A stretch of DNA of 28,714 nucleotides from an uncultured Pedobacter sp. GTDB lineage: Bacteria; Bacteroidota; Bacteroidia; Sphingobacteriales; Sphingobacteriaceae. Location of the stretch: contig CAMLDJ010000038.1 in NCBI GenBank assembly GCA_946478755.1, positions 1 to 28,714 on the forward strand, given 5' to 3'. The notes below the pieces were generated by a model. The model did not search any database and was not told the origin of the DNA. It saw nothing but the letters and a program-made list of their open reading frames with translations. The position numbers were made by a program, and so were the translations under genes. Positions within the stretch are counted from its first letter, which is position 1; each line of letters begins with the position of its first letter. Positions 1 through 13,102 of this stretch are shown here, in pieces.

Positions 1-1602
1 CAATCCAATATGGAATGGTCGGTAAAGCAGGCACAAGATGCCCACACTGAAATTGCAGAGGCGGTTTTTCCCGAAATTCGTCTATTTCAGGTAGCGCATA
101 CAAAAAAAATGACATCTCAGCAAGATGTCGCCGGCGGGAATTGGAAAGTTTGCAGCCCGGAAAATGTAGAACAGTTTTCTGCAGTTGCCTACTATTTTGC
201 AAAAAAAATACATAAAGATCAGAATGTTCCGATTGGTATTATCCAAAGCACCTGGGGAGGAACACCGGTGGAATCCTGGACCAGCAGGGAAAAATTGCTC
301 AGCTCAGCCATTACCAGAACCAGGACGCTTTCAAATGATACATTAACGGAACAATATTTTGTAAAAGATAGTCTTGATCAGGTCCGGGGCTGGGACGTCG
401 TGTATCATCCACAAAATGATGTGGATAAAATAATACCGGAACCGGGATTTAATGATGCTGGATGGCCGGTTGTTGAAATGCCTAAACTGATCAAGGATTT
501 TGGAATCGGGCAGTATGAAGGTATGGTTTGGATGCGTAAAAAAGTCGTTTTACCCGAATCTTTTTCAATGTCAGATCTGTTCCTCCACATTGGCCGTCCT
601 GATGTGAACTATTCTCTGTATTTTAACGGTGCAGAAATTTGTAAGACGGTTTGGAATAGTGATCCCAGACAGCAGTACACTATCCCGGCCAGATTATTGA
701 AAAAAGGCGAAAACATAATTACGCTTAGATTGGCTATGCTATGGGGTGGAGGCGGGCTAAACCCTCCCGCAGAAGAAATTTATATGACCAATGGAGCCAC
801 AAGGATTTCATTGGCCGGAACCTGGAAATATCAAAAAGACCTGGAGCCGGCTATACCCAAAAGCCGGAATTACCAGTATTATCCTTCACTGCTCTTCAAT
901 TCAATGATCAATCCACTTATTCCATATGGGATTAAAGGATTTCTCTGGTATCAGGGGGAAGCGAATGACTCAGTAGCCTATAATTATCGTAAGTTATTTC
1001 CTATGCTGATCAATGATTGGAGGGCCCGTTGGAAAATGGGTAATCTACCGTTTCTTTATGTTCAGTTGGCAAACTTTAAGAAAATTGAGCCTCTTCCTTC
1101 TCAAAGTGAATGGGCTGAGTTAAGAGAGGCCCAGACCTTAACATTGTCGCAACCCAACACAGGTATGGCTTGCATCATAGATCTTGGTGAGGCAGATAAC
1201 ATTCATCCTCTTAACAAACGGGAGGTGGGACGGCGTTTGGCATTGAATGCGAATAAGTTGGTCTATAAAGAAAATTGTATAGCATGGGGGCCAGCTTTTG
1301 AAAGTTTTAGAAAGAACGGTAGTCGCATTCGTATAAGATTTATCAGTACAGGCAATGGACTTTTATCTAAGAATGGCGGGGCAATCACAGGTTTCGCTAT
1401 CGCGGGTAAAGACAGACAATTCTATTGGGCAAAGGCCGAGATAGAAGGAAAGGAAGTCGTGGTTTCTTGTGATAAGGTACCAGATCCTGAAGCCGTACGC
1501 TATGCTTGGGCAGACAATCCGGATTGTAGTCTGACTAATTCAGAAGGCCTGCCTGCTATACCTTTCAGGACCGATAAATGGAGAGGAATTACCCAGAAAT
1601 AA
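1..1602 (+). CDS. Sialate O-acetylesterase-like carbohydrate esterase (SGNH/CE20-like), 5'-truncated by the window
   Basis: The first ATG in frame (position 10) is not the true start. The preceding codons read Q-S-N, so the window opens inside the family's block-I motif G-Q-S-N-M-E-W, and the catalytic serine codon is TCC at 4-6. The other triad residues are in D-N-I-H-P near the C-terminus (Asp codon 1195-1197, His 1204-1206), the usual SGNH DxxH. Between the catalytic halves, roughly 400-790, lies a beta-rich jelly-roll-like insert (F-N-D-A-G-W, then Y-F-N-G). This is the layout of sialate-O-acetylesterase-type proteins and of CE20 acetyl-xyloglucan esterases. It probably removes O-acetyl groups from plant polysaccharide in the periplasm or outside; the signal peptide would lie upstream of the window. 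The GH43 gene starts 32 nt after its stop, suggesting an operon. The substrate is inferred from the neighbours. Confidence 0.87.
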   Translation, partial: QSNMEWSVKQAQDAHTEIAEAVFPEIRLFQVAHTKKMTSQQDVAGGNWKVCSPENVEQFSAVAYYFAKKIHKDQNVPIGIIQSTWGGTPVESWTSREKLLSSAITRTRTLSNDTLTEQYFVKDSLDQVRGWDVVYHPQNDVDKIIPEPGFNDAGWPVVEMPKLIKDFGIGQYEGMVWMRKKVVLPESFSMSDLFLHIGRPDVNYSLYFNGAEICKTVWNSDPRQQYTIPARLLKKGENIITLRLAMLWGGGGLNPPAEEIYMTNGATRISLAGTWKYQKDLEPAIPKSRNYQYYPSLLFNSMINPLIPYGIKGFLWYQGEANDSVAYNYRKLFPMLINDWRARWKMGNLPFLYVQLANFKKIEPLPSQSEWAELREAQTLTLSQPNTGMACIIDLGEADNIHPLNKREVGRRLALNANKLVYKENCIAWGPAFESFRKNGSRIRIRFISTGNGLLSKNGGAITGFAIAGKDRQFYWAKAEIEGKEVVVSCDKVPDPEAVRYAWADNPDCSLTNSEGLPAIPFRTDKWRGITQK

Positions 1603-1634
1603 GTACACCGGTTTTTATAAATCCATTGAAGAAT

Positions 1635-3146
1635 ATGAATAAAATTATAGTAACAATCTTTTTGATTCAGTTGAGTATGTTCGCAACAGCTCAATATCAA
1701 GTGAGTCCGAATGCGAAAGGTCCAGGCTTCTATATGAATCCTATTTTTGCGGGCGATTACCCTGACCCGAGCATATTACGCGATGGGGATAATTATTACA
1801 TGGTTCATTCCTCTTTTGAATATTACCCTGGTTTATTAATCTGGCATTCAAAAGATCTGATTAACTGGAAACCGATTACCCATGCCTTGCACAAAAACGT
1901 AGGTTCGGTGTATGCCCCCGACTTGGTGAAATATAAAAATAAGTTCTATATCTATTTTCCGGCAAATGGCACCAACTATGTGGTCACAGCAGATTCAATC
2001 AATGGTAAATGGACTGACCCGATAGACTTGAAGATCGGCAACATTGATCCGGGACATATTGCCGATGAACAGGGCAAAAGGTATTTATTTTTTAGTGACG
2101 GGGGATTTGTGCCTTTGTCTGATGACGGCCTCTTTATTACGGGGAATCAAAAGATTTCATACAGCGGTTGGCCAATACCTAGGGATTGGTCTATTGAGTG
2201 TTTTTGCCTCGAAGGCCCTAAGCTCATAAAAAGGGGAGAATACTACTATCTTACTGTAGCTGAGGGGGGGACAGCGGGACCTGTAACTGGTCATATGGTC
2301 GTTTCCGCACGATCGAAATCGTTATCCGGACCATGGGAAAACTCTCCTTATAACCCGATTGCCAGAGCAACAGCACAGTCTGAAAAATGGAGGTCGAAAG
2401 GACATGCTACCATAATTGATGATACAAAAGGGAACTGGTGGATGGTATTCCACGCCTACGAAAAAGACTTTTATAACAAAGGTCGGCAAACTATGCTGCT
2501 ACCCATAGAATGGACAAAAGACGGCTGGTACAAAGTACCGGCAGGCATAACCGATAGCGAACCCATCAGAAAACCAAATTTAATCGCTTCTAAGACCAAT
2601 TTTACATTGAACGATAATTTTGCAGGCAATAAATTAAAAACGCAATGGGCATTCTTCGAAGAACTGGATACCAATAGGTTTCAAATAGCGAATAATAGTT
2701 TGTCTGTTAAGGGAAAAGGAAATTCTATTGGTAATAGTTCTCCCTTGCTATGCATTCCGGAAGACCATTCGTATACCGTAGATGTGGAAGTGTTAATAGA
2801 AGGGAAAGCAACGGGAGGATTGGTTCTTTTTTACAACAGCAGCGCATCCTCAGGCATTTTGGCCGATAGCGAAAACATATTGGCCAATCTACGTGGCTGG
2901 CAGGTTCAAGCTGAAAAAGATGTGGTAAAAAACCATGTCTTCCTTCGTCTTAAAAATATGAACAACACGGTCGACATGTATTATAGCATGAACGGTATTA
3001 ATTGGAATAAAATTCAAAACTCTTTCGAGGTTTCGGGTTTGCATCATAATGCGCTTAGTGGATTTTTGAGCTTACGGATCGGCCTTTGTTCTATAGGGGA
3101 AGGGAATGTAACATTTAAGAATTTTAAATATACAGCGATAAAGTAG
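1635..3146 (+). CDS. GH43 glycosidase (arabinofuranosidase/xylosidase type) with C-terminal beta-sandwich
   Basis: I chose the ATG at 1635, not the longer frame start at 1578. It gives a clean signal peptide (MNKIIVTIFLIQLSMFATAQ) and avoids overlapping the upstream esterase; GAAGA precedes it. The 503-residue product begins with a five-bladed propeller. The three GH43 acids are visible: Asp44 in G-D-Y-P-D-P-S (base), Asp144 in G-H-I-A-D-E (pKa modulator) and Glu193 in C-L-E-G-P-K (acid). From about residue 315 a concanavalin-like GH43 C2/DUF1349-type sandwich follows, as in many exo-acting arabinofuranosidases and xylosidases. The likely job is release of terminal L-arabinose or xylose from side chains. 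Subfamily and exact sugar cannot be settled by reading alone. Confidence 0.9.
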   Translation: MNKIIVTIFLIQLSMFATAQYQVSPNAKGPGFYMNPIFAGDYPDPSILRDGDNYYMVHSSFEYYPGLLIWHSKDLINWKPITHALHKNVGSVYAPDLVKYKNKFYIYFPANGTNYVVTADSINGKWTDPIDLKIGNIDPGHIADEQGKRYLFFSDGGFVPLSDDGLFITGNQKISYSGWPIPRDWSIECFCLEGPKLIKRGEYYYLTVAEGGTAGPVTGHMVVSARSKSLSGPWENSPYNPIARATAQSEKWRSKGHATIIDDTKGNWWMVFHAYEKDFYNKGRQTMLLPIEWTKDGWYKVPAGITDSEPIRKPNLIASKTNFTLNDNFAGNKLKTQWAFFEELDTNRFQIANNSLSVKGKGNSIGNSSPLLCIPEDHSYTVDVEVLIEGKATGGLVLFYNSSASSGILADSENILANLRGWQVQAEKDVVKNHVFLRLKNMNNTVDMYYSMNGINWNKIQNSFEVSGLHHNALSGFLSLRIGLCSIGEGNVTFKNFKYTAIK

Positions 3147-3299
3147 GCATGTGCTTTTATCAAATGTGAATCTATAGCTGGACCTGCCTCAACCTTCCTG
3201 TCTTTTATTGGGAATGCCATACGGCGATGTAGATTGAATGAACAAATTTTGGTTGGGAAGAAGATAATTAGTTGTTAGTTAACGCAAAAATGAAAATAA

Positions 3300-4934
3300 A
3301 TGAAAGATCATCTACTTATATCAGTTTTTATGCTATTCTCTTATGCTCTGCAGGCACAGGAAAATTACCAATCTCCAGTAAGGGAGGATAATGAGCCAGT
3401 TGCTGCAGGGAAGTTTAAAGCTAATTGGGAATCACTTCAACAATACGAAAGTCCGGAGTGGTTTCGAAACGCCAAATTTGGCATTTGGGCACACTGGGGG
3501 CCGCAATGTCAGCCCGGGCAGGGCGACTGGTACGCCAGACATATGTATGATGAAGGCAGCAATCAATATAAATGGCATGTAGCACATTATGGGCATCCTT
3601 CCAAAGTCGGTTTTAAAGAGGTAATTAATGACTGGAAAGCCGAGAACTGGGATCCTGAGAAATTGGTGAAGTTATATAAACGTGTAGGTGCCCAGTATTT
3701 TTTTGCTATGGCAAACCATCATGATAACCTGGATCTATGGAACAGTAAATATCAGGAATGGAATTCCACCCGGGTAGGTCCTAAAAAGGATATTGTGGCC
3801 GGATGGGCGAACGCAGCAAAAAAATATAAACTTCCATTTGGATTAAGTGTACATGCCTCCCGCCCATGGACCTGGATGGAAACATCGCAACGCACTGATA
3901 AAAAGGGAGAATTCGCAGGCGTTCCTTACGATGGTAAACTCAGGAAAGCCGATGGCAAGGGGACCTGGTGGGAGGGGCTTGATCCACAGGAGCTTTATGC
4001 ACAAGACCACCCCATGAGTGAAAATAGCTGGGATATCAAAGGCATATTCCCACAATGGGAATGGGGAAATGGGGCCGCTGTCCCTTCACAGAAATATTGC
4101 GAAAAATTTTATAACCGAACAATTGACCTGATTAACCAATTCAATCCCGATTTGATGTATTTTGATGATACGGCACTGCCACTTTATCCTGTAAGCGACG
4201 CAGGATTAAAAATAGCGGCCCATTATTATAATCATAATATGGCAACACACAAAGGGAAACTTGAGGCTGTATTGTTTGGCAAAGTCCTGACCCCTGAACA
4301 AAAAAAATGTATGGTGTGGGATGTGGAGCGAGGTGCGCCAGATAAGATACAACCTGACGCCTGGCAAACCTGTACCTGTATTGGCGACTGGCATTACAGC
4401 ACGTCGGCATATGAGCATAACTGGTACAAATCAGCAACATCTGTGGTCCATATGCTGGTGGACATCGTTAGTAAAAATGGTAATTTATTGCTTAATATTC
4501 CCGTTCGCGGCGATGGCACCATTGACGATAAGGAAGTTGCAATTCTCGAGAGTATCGCGGGCTGGATGGATATAAACAAAGAAAGTATCTTCGATACCCG
4601 CCCTTGGAAAGTGTATGGCGAAGGGCCTGCTACAGAGGTTGAGAATCCTGTTAATGCCCAGGGATTTAACGAAGGAAAAGTAAAACTTTCAGCAAAAGAT
4701 ATCCGCTATAATCAGAAAGGCCGTGTGTTGTACGCTACCGCAATGGGCGTTCCGATAAATAATATACGTCTGAAATCGCTTGGCAAAAAGAAAGATCATA
4801 CTACCATTAAGAATATCAGCGTTCTTGGTAGCAAAGAACCGCTTTCCTGGAAACAATATCCGGATTCGTTGGTCATCCAGATCCCTAAAAATATTCCGAA
4901 TAATATCGCTGTAGTTTTTAAGATACAAAAATAG
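3300..4934 (+). CDS. GH29 alpha-L-fucosidase
   Basis: This is a secreted 544-residue enzyme with signal peptide MKDHLLISVFMLFSYALQAQ. The N-terminal block W-F-R-N-A-K-F-G-I-W-A-H-W-G and the F-F-A-M-A-N-H-H-D motif are typical of the GH29 TIM barrel. The probable nucleophile is Asp289 in L-M-Y-F-D-D, matching the usual W/Y-F-D-G position. The C-terminal block D-T-R-P-W-K-V-Y-G-E-G-P is the standard end of the catalytic domain and leads into a small beta domain. It should cleave terminal alpha-L-fucose, or the related alpha-L-galactose, from side chains. A 153-nt gap separates it from GH43, in which I see no clear promoter or terminator, and GH2 starts 67 nt downstream. Second position of the nucleophile pair is Asp rather than Gly. 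Confidence 0.9.
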   Translation: MKDHLLISVFMLFSYALQAQENYQSPVREDNEPVAAGKFKANWESLQQYESPEWFRNAKFGIWAHWGPQCQPGQGDWYARHMYDEGSNQYKWHVAHYGHPSKVGFKEVINDWKAENWDPEKLVKLYKRVGAQYFFAMANHHDNLDLWNSKYQEWNSTRVGPKKDIVAGWANAAKKYKLPFGLSVHASRPWTWMETSQRTDKKGEFAGVPYDGKLRKADGKGTWWEGLDPQELYAQDHPMSENSWDIKGIFPQWEWGNGAAVPSQKYCEKFYNRTIDLINQFNPDLMYFDDTALPLYPVSDAGLKIAAHYYNHNMATHKGKLEAVLFGKVLTPEQKKCMVWDVERGAPDKIQPDAWQTCTCIGDWHYSTSAYEHNWYKSATSVVHMLVDIVSKNGNLLLNIPVRGDGTIDDKEVAILESIAGWMDINKESIFDTRPWKVYGEGPATEVENPVNAQGFNEGKVKLSAKDIRYNQKGRVLYATAMGVPINNIRLKSLGKKKDHTTIKNISVLGSKEPLSWKQYPDSLVIQIPKNIPNNIAVVFKIQK

Positions 4935-5001
4935 GTATAGGATTAAATCTATAAATAATTTTCTGAACCTGATTTTTAAAAGGAATAATGATTTTAGTAA
5001 A

Positions 5002-7416
5002 ATGAAGATAGCGTTAACGACAGTGTTTCTGCTTTTAGCAAATAGCATACTGGGCCATGCTCAAAGTAAGGGAAATAACCAACGAAAACAATTATTTGAT
5101 TATGATTGGAAATTTATCCAGGCTGATGTGGTGCAGGCCGGGGCAAGAGATTTTGACGACATGGCTTGGCGGAGTTTAGATTTGCCGCATGATTGGAGTA
5201 TTGAAGGAAGAATAAACCCTAAAAATCCAACAGGCGGGGCAGGAGGTTACTTTCCTGCAGGTATCGGTTGGTACAGGAAAACTTTTAACGTTCCGCTTGA
5301 ATGGAAAGGTAAAAATGTTTCTGTTTATTTTGAAGGAGTATATATGAACTCCGAAGTATTCATTAATGGAAAATCACTTGGGCTTCGTCCTTATGGTTAT
5401 TCTTCGTTCAGTTATAACCTTTCGCCTTACCTCGATTTAGGTAAAGAAAACACCATAGCGGTTCGTGTAGACAATTCCCAGCAGATAAACTCCCGGTGGT
5501 ATACCGGCTCTGGTATCTATCGCCATGTATGGCTAAATGTTACCGATCCTTTGCATGTTGCTCAGTGGGGTGTGGCCATTACAACATCTGTCATATCTGC
5601 TAAAAAAGCTACAGTTCAAATAAAAACAATAGTGAAAAATGAAACGGCGTTTCCACAGCGCATTACGCTTAAAACACAGTTACTTATTAAGAAAACAGGA
5701 AATGCAGGAAGCGGTAGTACAAAAATTGGTTTAACGGCCAATAGTGAAAAGGAGGTTACACAAATCATTAACATCGTCAATCCAACACTGTGGACTCCTG
5801 AAACTCCTCATATTTATCAGGCACAAATTCAAATCGTAAAAGGGAATAAGATATTGGATGAAACGAAAAACAGTTTCGGGATCCGTTCGCTGAACTTTAG
5901 TGCTGAGAAGGGTTTTCAGCTTAACGGCAAAACGGTGAAGATAAATGGTGGTTGTGTTCACCACGACAACGGTTGCCTGGGAGCAGCTGCTTTTGACCGG
6001 GCTGAAGAACGCAAGGTAGAACTGTTAAAAGCTGCCGGTTTCAACGCAGTGAGAACTTCTCATAATCCACCTTCTGAAGCCTTTTTAAACGCTTGTGATC
6101 AATTGGGCCTGTTGGTCATGGACGAGGCTTTTGATGGCTGGCGAGGCAGTAAGAACAAATTTGACTATTCCATACATTTTGACAAATGGTGGAAACGTGA
6201 TCTGGAAACGATGGTGCTGCGTGATAGGAACCATCCCTCAATTTTTATGTGGAGTGTAGGAAATGAGGTATCGGAGCGAAAAACACCTGAAGCAGTTGAA
6301 ACGGCCAAAATGTTGGTTAGCACAGTTAAAAATATAGATAAATCCAGGCCGGTAACTTCAGCTGTTGTGACCTGGGGGGAATGGGAAGCTTTTGATCCAC
6401 TTATGGCAGCTCATGATGTGGCTGGTTATAATTATCAGTTAAATAGTGCCCCGGCTGATCATAAAAGAGTTCCGTCCCGTATGGTTATCCAAACCGAATC
6501 ATACCCACGCGACGCATTTACCAATTGGAAACTCGTGCAGGATAACAGCTTCATTATCGGGGATTTTGTATGGACGGCAATGGATTATTTAGGGGAATCG
6601 GGGATAGGACGTACCCATTACTCAGGAGAAGTTCCTGGAGAAAATTGGGACAACGATATGTTTCCATGGCATGGCGCTTACTGTGGAGATATGGATTTGA
6701 CCGGCTGGCGAAAACCCATATCGCATTATAGAAGCCTACTCTATAATCACACCGAAAAGTTATATATGGCTGTTAGGGAACCTAATCCGGAACCATTGGA
6801 AATAAAAGAAACGAAATGGTCTGTATGGCCAACCTGGGAAAGCTGGACCTGGCCTGGTTATGAAGGGAAGAATATGGTGGTAGAAATATATTCAAAATAT
6901 CCAAATGTAAGGCTGTACCAAAACAATAAACTTCTTGGTGAAAAGCACACAGGACGGGAGCAGGAATTTAAAGCCACTTTTTCAGTACCTTATACCTCGG
7001 GCGTTCTTAAAGCTGTTGGAGTTGAAAATAGTAAAGAAGTTGGATCATCCATGCTGCGAACTGCTGGAAAGGCCGCCCGGATAAAACTCATTGCCGATCG
7101 CAAAGTGCTAGTGGCTGATGGGCAGGATTTATCTTATGTGACTATCGAGATCACTGATCAGGACGGAATAACACAGCCAAATGCGGCAAATCGCCTGCAT
7201 TTTAAAATTGAAGGTTCCGGTACAATTGCCGGAGTAGATAACGCTGATATTAAAGATACTGATCCGTATACTGGCGATTCACGTAAAGCATGGCATGGAC
7301 GAGCTTTGGTGGTCATAAAAAGTACACACAATGCAGGCGAGATCAAATTATCGGTGAGGTCAAATGAACTGGAAGGAAAAAGTTTAACAATCAGTTCAGT
7401 ACAAAAAGGAGATTAA
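5002..7416 (+). CDS. GH2 beta-galactosidase-like enzyme with DUF4982 and C-terminal Ig-like domain
   Basis: This is an 804-residue secreted protein (signal peptide about residues 1-21, ending G-H-A-Q). Domain order is: sugar-binding jelly roll (about 28-190, with W-R-S-L-D-L-P-H-D-W), Ig-like domain (about 195-300), TIM barrel (about 305-600), DUF4982 (about 635-700) and a final Ig-like C5 domain (about 710-800). Catalytic residues are visible: Glu422 in W-S-V-G-N-E-V (acid/base) and Glu499 in V-I-Q-T-E-S-Y (nucleophile). This architecture is common in Bacteroidota exo-beta-galactosidases. It probably strips beta-galactose in the periplasm. Some GH2 proteins of this layout act on other beta-linked sugars, so the exact substrate is open. 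GH97 follows after 73 nt. Confidence 0.9.
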   Translation: MKIALTTVFLLLANSILGHAQSKGNNQRKQLFDYDWKFIQADVVQAGARDFDDMAWRSLDLPHDWSIEGRINPKNPTGGAGGYFPAGIGWYRKTFNVPLEWKGKNVSVYFEGVYMNSEVFINGKSLGLRPYGYSSFSYNLSPYLDLGKENTIAVRVDNSQQINSRWYTGSGIYRHVWLNVTDPLHVAQWGVAITTSVISAKKATVQIKTIVKNETAFPQRITLKTQLLIKKTGNAGSGSTKIGLTANSEKEVTQIINIVNPTLWTPETPHIYQAQIQIVKGNKILDETKNSFGIRSLNFSAEKGFQLNGKTVKINGGCVHHDNGCLGAAAFDRAEERKVELLKAAGFNAVRTSHNPPSEAFLNACDQLGLLVMDEAFDGWRGSKNKFDYSIHFDKWWKRDLETMVLRDRNHPSIFMWSVGNEVSERKTPEAVETAKMLVSTVKNIDKSRPVTSAVVTWGEWEAFDPLMAAHDVAGYNYQLNSAPADHKRVPSRMVIQTESYPRDAFTNWKLVQDNSFIIGDFVWTAMDYLGESGIGRTHYSGEVPGENWDNDMFPWHGAYCGDMDLTGWRKPISHYRSLLYNHTEKLYMAVREPNPEPLEIKETKWSVWPTWESWTWPGYEGKNMVVEIYSKYPNVRLYQNNKLLGEKHTGREQEFKATFSVPYTSGVLKAVGVENSKEVGSSMLRTAGKAARIKLIADRKVLVADGQDLSYVTIEITDQDGITQPNAANRLHFKIEGSGTIAGVDNADIKDTDPYTGDSRKAWHGRALVVIKSTHNAGEIKLSVRSNELEGKSLTISSVQKGD

Positions 7417-7489
7417 CATTTAAAGCTTCATCTTGGAAAAAACCACACCTATCTGGATGCCTGTTTAACGTAATGAAATCAATAAACCA

Positions 7490-9475
7490 ATGAAAAAAAA
7501 ATTCTTTCATTTAGCTGTTTTAATGCTGTTATTGCCATTTGGCGGAACCGCTCAAATATTCCATGTTAAGTCTCCCAACGGGAAAATTGACATGATCTTG
7601 GAAAATAACGTAAAAATATCTTGGTCAGTCAAACATGAACACACACAAGTTATTACCCCCTCTTCCATTTCGTTAAGACTGGCCAATGGTATAACTTTAG
7701 GAAAAAATGCAAAAATTATTAGCACGAATGAATCAAAGGTAAATACTGTTTTTGATAGCCCGTTTTATAAGAAAAAGTCGGTAACTGATGAGTATAATCA
7801 GTTGAAGATAAATTTTAAGGATGATTTCGGCCTGGTAGTAAGGGCTTACAACGATGGCGTTGCTTATCGTTTTTTTACGAGGAAGAAAGGACAGCTTATT
7901 ATTGAGTCTGAAGAAGCTAGTTTCAACTTCAGCGAGGATCACAAGGCATTTGTTCCCTATGTACGCGATTTAAGGGAAAATGATAAGTATACATCTGCTT
8001 TCGAATCGACGTATGATGAAATTCTGCTTTCGAAATTTGTAAAAGATTCACTGGCTATTTCTCCTCTTCTTGTCGATTTGGGAAACGGAAAAAAAGCTGC
8101 TGTCATAGAGGCTGAATTGGTGGATTATCCTGGTATGTTCCTGACCAAAAATGATCAGGATCAGCACGGTTTACAAGGAGCCTTTGCCCATTATCCGAAA
8201 ACAGAACGTTTGGGTGGCTATAATAAAATGAACTACATGGTGGCAGACAGAGAGGCTTATATTGCCAAAACCAGTGGTAGCCGTAATTTTCCATGGAGGG
8301 CTGTAATCATAAGCGAGAATGATAGAGACCTGTTAAACAATGATATGGTCCAGAAGCTTTCCACACCTTCCCAAATTGTCGACATGAGTTGGATAAAGCC
8401 AGGCAAGGTAGCCTGGGACTGGTGGAATGACTGGAATATATCCAGGGTCGATTTCAAGGCAGGGATTAACACAGAAACTTATAAATATTATATTGATTTT
8501 GCTTCTGAAAACAACATTGAGTATGTCGTACTGGATGAAGGCTGGAGTGAAGAAACCAATTTGCTAGAAATTTCTCCAAACATAAACATCCAAGAACTGA
8601 TCAGTTATGGAAAGCAGAAAAATGTAAGTATTATACTATGGGCTTCCTGGTATGCTATTAATCAGGTTTTAGATGACGCTTTTACTCAATATTCAAAAAT
8701 GGGAGTTAAAGGCTTTAAAATTGATTTTATAGATCGGGATGATCAAAAAATGGTAAGTTCGATTTATAACATGGCTAAAAAAGCAGCAAATTATAAACTC
8801 CTCATTGATTACCATGGAATATATAAACCTACGGGCATTCAGCGCAGCTACCCCAATATTGTCAATTTCGAAGGCGTAAAGGGGCTGGAAAATGCCAAAT
8901 GGACACCAAATGATGATATGCCTCATTATGAAACTACCATACCGTTTATAAGAATGCTGGCCGGACCTATGGATTATACCCCGGGAGCAATGCGTAATGC
9001 CACAAGAGCAGATTTCCGTCCCAGTAATTCCATGCCGATGAGCCAGGGAACAAGATGTCATCAGTTAGGCATGTACGTTGTATATGAAGCGCCCTTACAA
9101 ATGATGGCTGATAGTCCTACGGCATATAGGAAAGAACAGGAAAGCACCAGTTTTATCTCGAAGATACCTACCTCCTTTGATGAAACAATCGCTCTTGATG
9201 GAAAAGTTGGAGAATATGTCGCTATCGCCAGGAAAAAAGGAAGCAAATGGTATATAGGTGGCTTGACAAACTGGTCGGCACGAGATATGACAATCGACTT
9301 GTCTTTCTTGGGTAAAGGGAGTTATTTCGCAGAGATTTTTAAAGACGGAATTAACGCAGATAAGGATGCAACCGACTATAAACGCCAAATAGTTAAAGTT
9401 ACAAGTGCAGATAAGCTTACCATAAATATAGCTAATGGCGGCGGCTTTGCAATTATTATTGATCCTATAAATTAG
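7490..9475 (+). CDS. GH97 glycosidase, retaining type (alpha-galactosidase-like)
   Basis: This is a 661-residue protein with a signal peptide (residues 1 to about 22, ending G-G-T-A-Q). It has the GH97 three-part layout: N-terminal beta-sandwich (about 25-280), TIM barrel (to about 560) and short C-terminal sandwich. Two branches exist in the family. Inverting SusB-like glucosidases use glutamates, while retaining alpha-galactosidases carry an Asp nucleophile in a K-x-D-F motif. Here K-I-D-F-I-D-R-D-D-Q places Asp412 at that position, close to the Asp415 nucleophile of the characterised retaining enzyme. N-F-E-G-V-K-G is the later conserved glutamate block. I therefore favour alpha-galactosidase, or an alpha-linked sugar of galacto configuration. 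Its role in the cluster is less obvious than that of its neighbours. Confidence 0.88.
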   Translation: MKKKFFHLAVLMLLLPFGGTAQIFHVKSPNGKIDMILENNVKISWSVKHEHTQVITPSSISLRLANGITLGKNAKIISTNESKVNTVFDSPFYKKKSVTDEYNQLKINFKDDFGLVVRAYNDGVAYRFFTRKKGQLIIESEEASFNFSEDHKAFVPYVRDLRENDKYTSAFESTYDEILLSKFVKDSLAISPLLVDLGNGKKAAVIEAELVDYPGMFLTKNDQDQHGLQGAFAHYPKTERLGGYNKMNYMVADREAYIAKTSGSRNFPWRAVIISENDRDLLNNDMVQKLSTPSQIVDMSWIKPGKVAWDWWNDWNISRVDFKAGINTETYKYYIDFASENNIEYVVLDEGWSEETNLLEISPNINIQELISYGKQKNVSIILWASWYAINQVLDDAFTQYSKMGVKGFKIDFIDRDDQKMVSSIYNMAKKAANYKLLIDYHGIYKPTGIQRSYPNIVNFEGVKGLENAKWTPNDDMPHYETTIPFIRMLAGPMDYTPGAMRNATRADFRPSNSMPMSQGTRCHQLGMYVVYEAPLQMMADSPTAYRKEQESTSFISKIPTSFDETIALDGKVGEYVAIARKKGSKWYIGGLTNWSARDMTIDLSFLGKGSYFAEIFKDGINADKDATDYKRQIVKVTSADKLTINIANGGGFAIIIDPIN

Positions 9476-9500
9476 GCTGGAAAAATGTTATACCCAAATC

Positions 9501-13099
<3,599 letters not shown>

Positions 13100-13102
13100 A
13101 TT

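Noticed and set aside
10..12. ATG as the start of the first gene
   Set aside because: The codons before it (Q-S-N) belong to the conserved catalytic motif, so the gene is cut by the window edge.
4141..4440. Antisense reading frame inside GH29 (99 codons)
   Set aside because: Fully inside a well-supported enzyme gene, with no recognisable motifs; a shadow frame.
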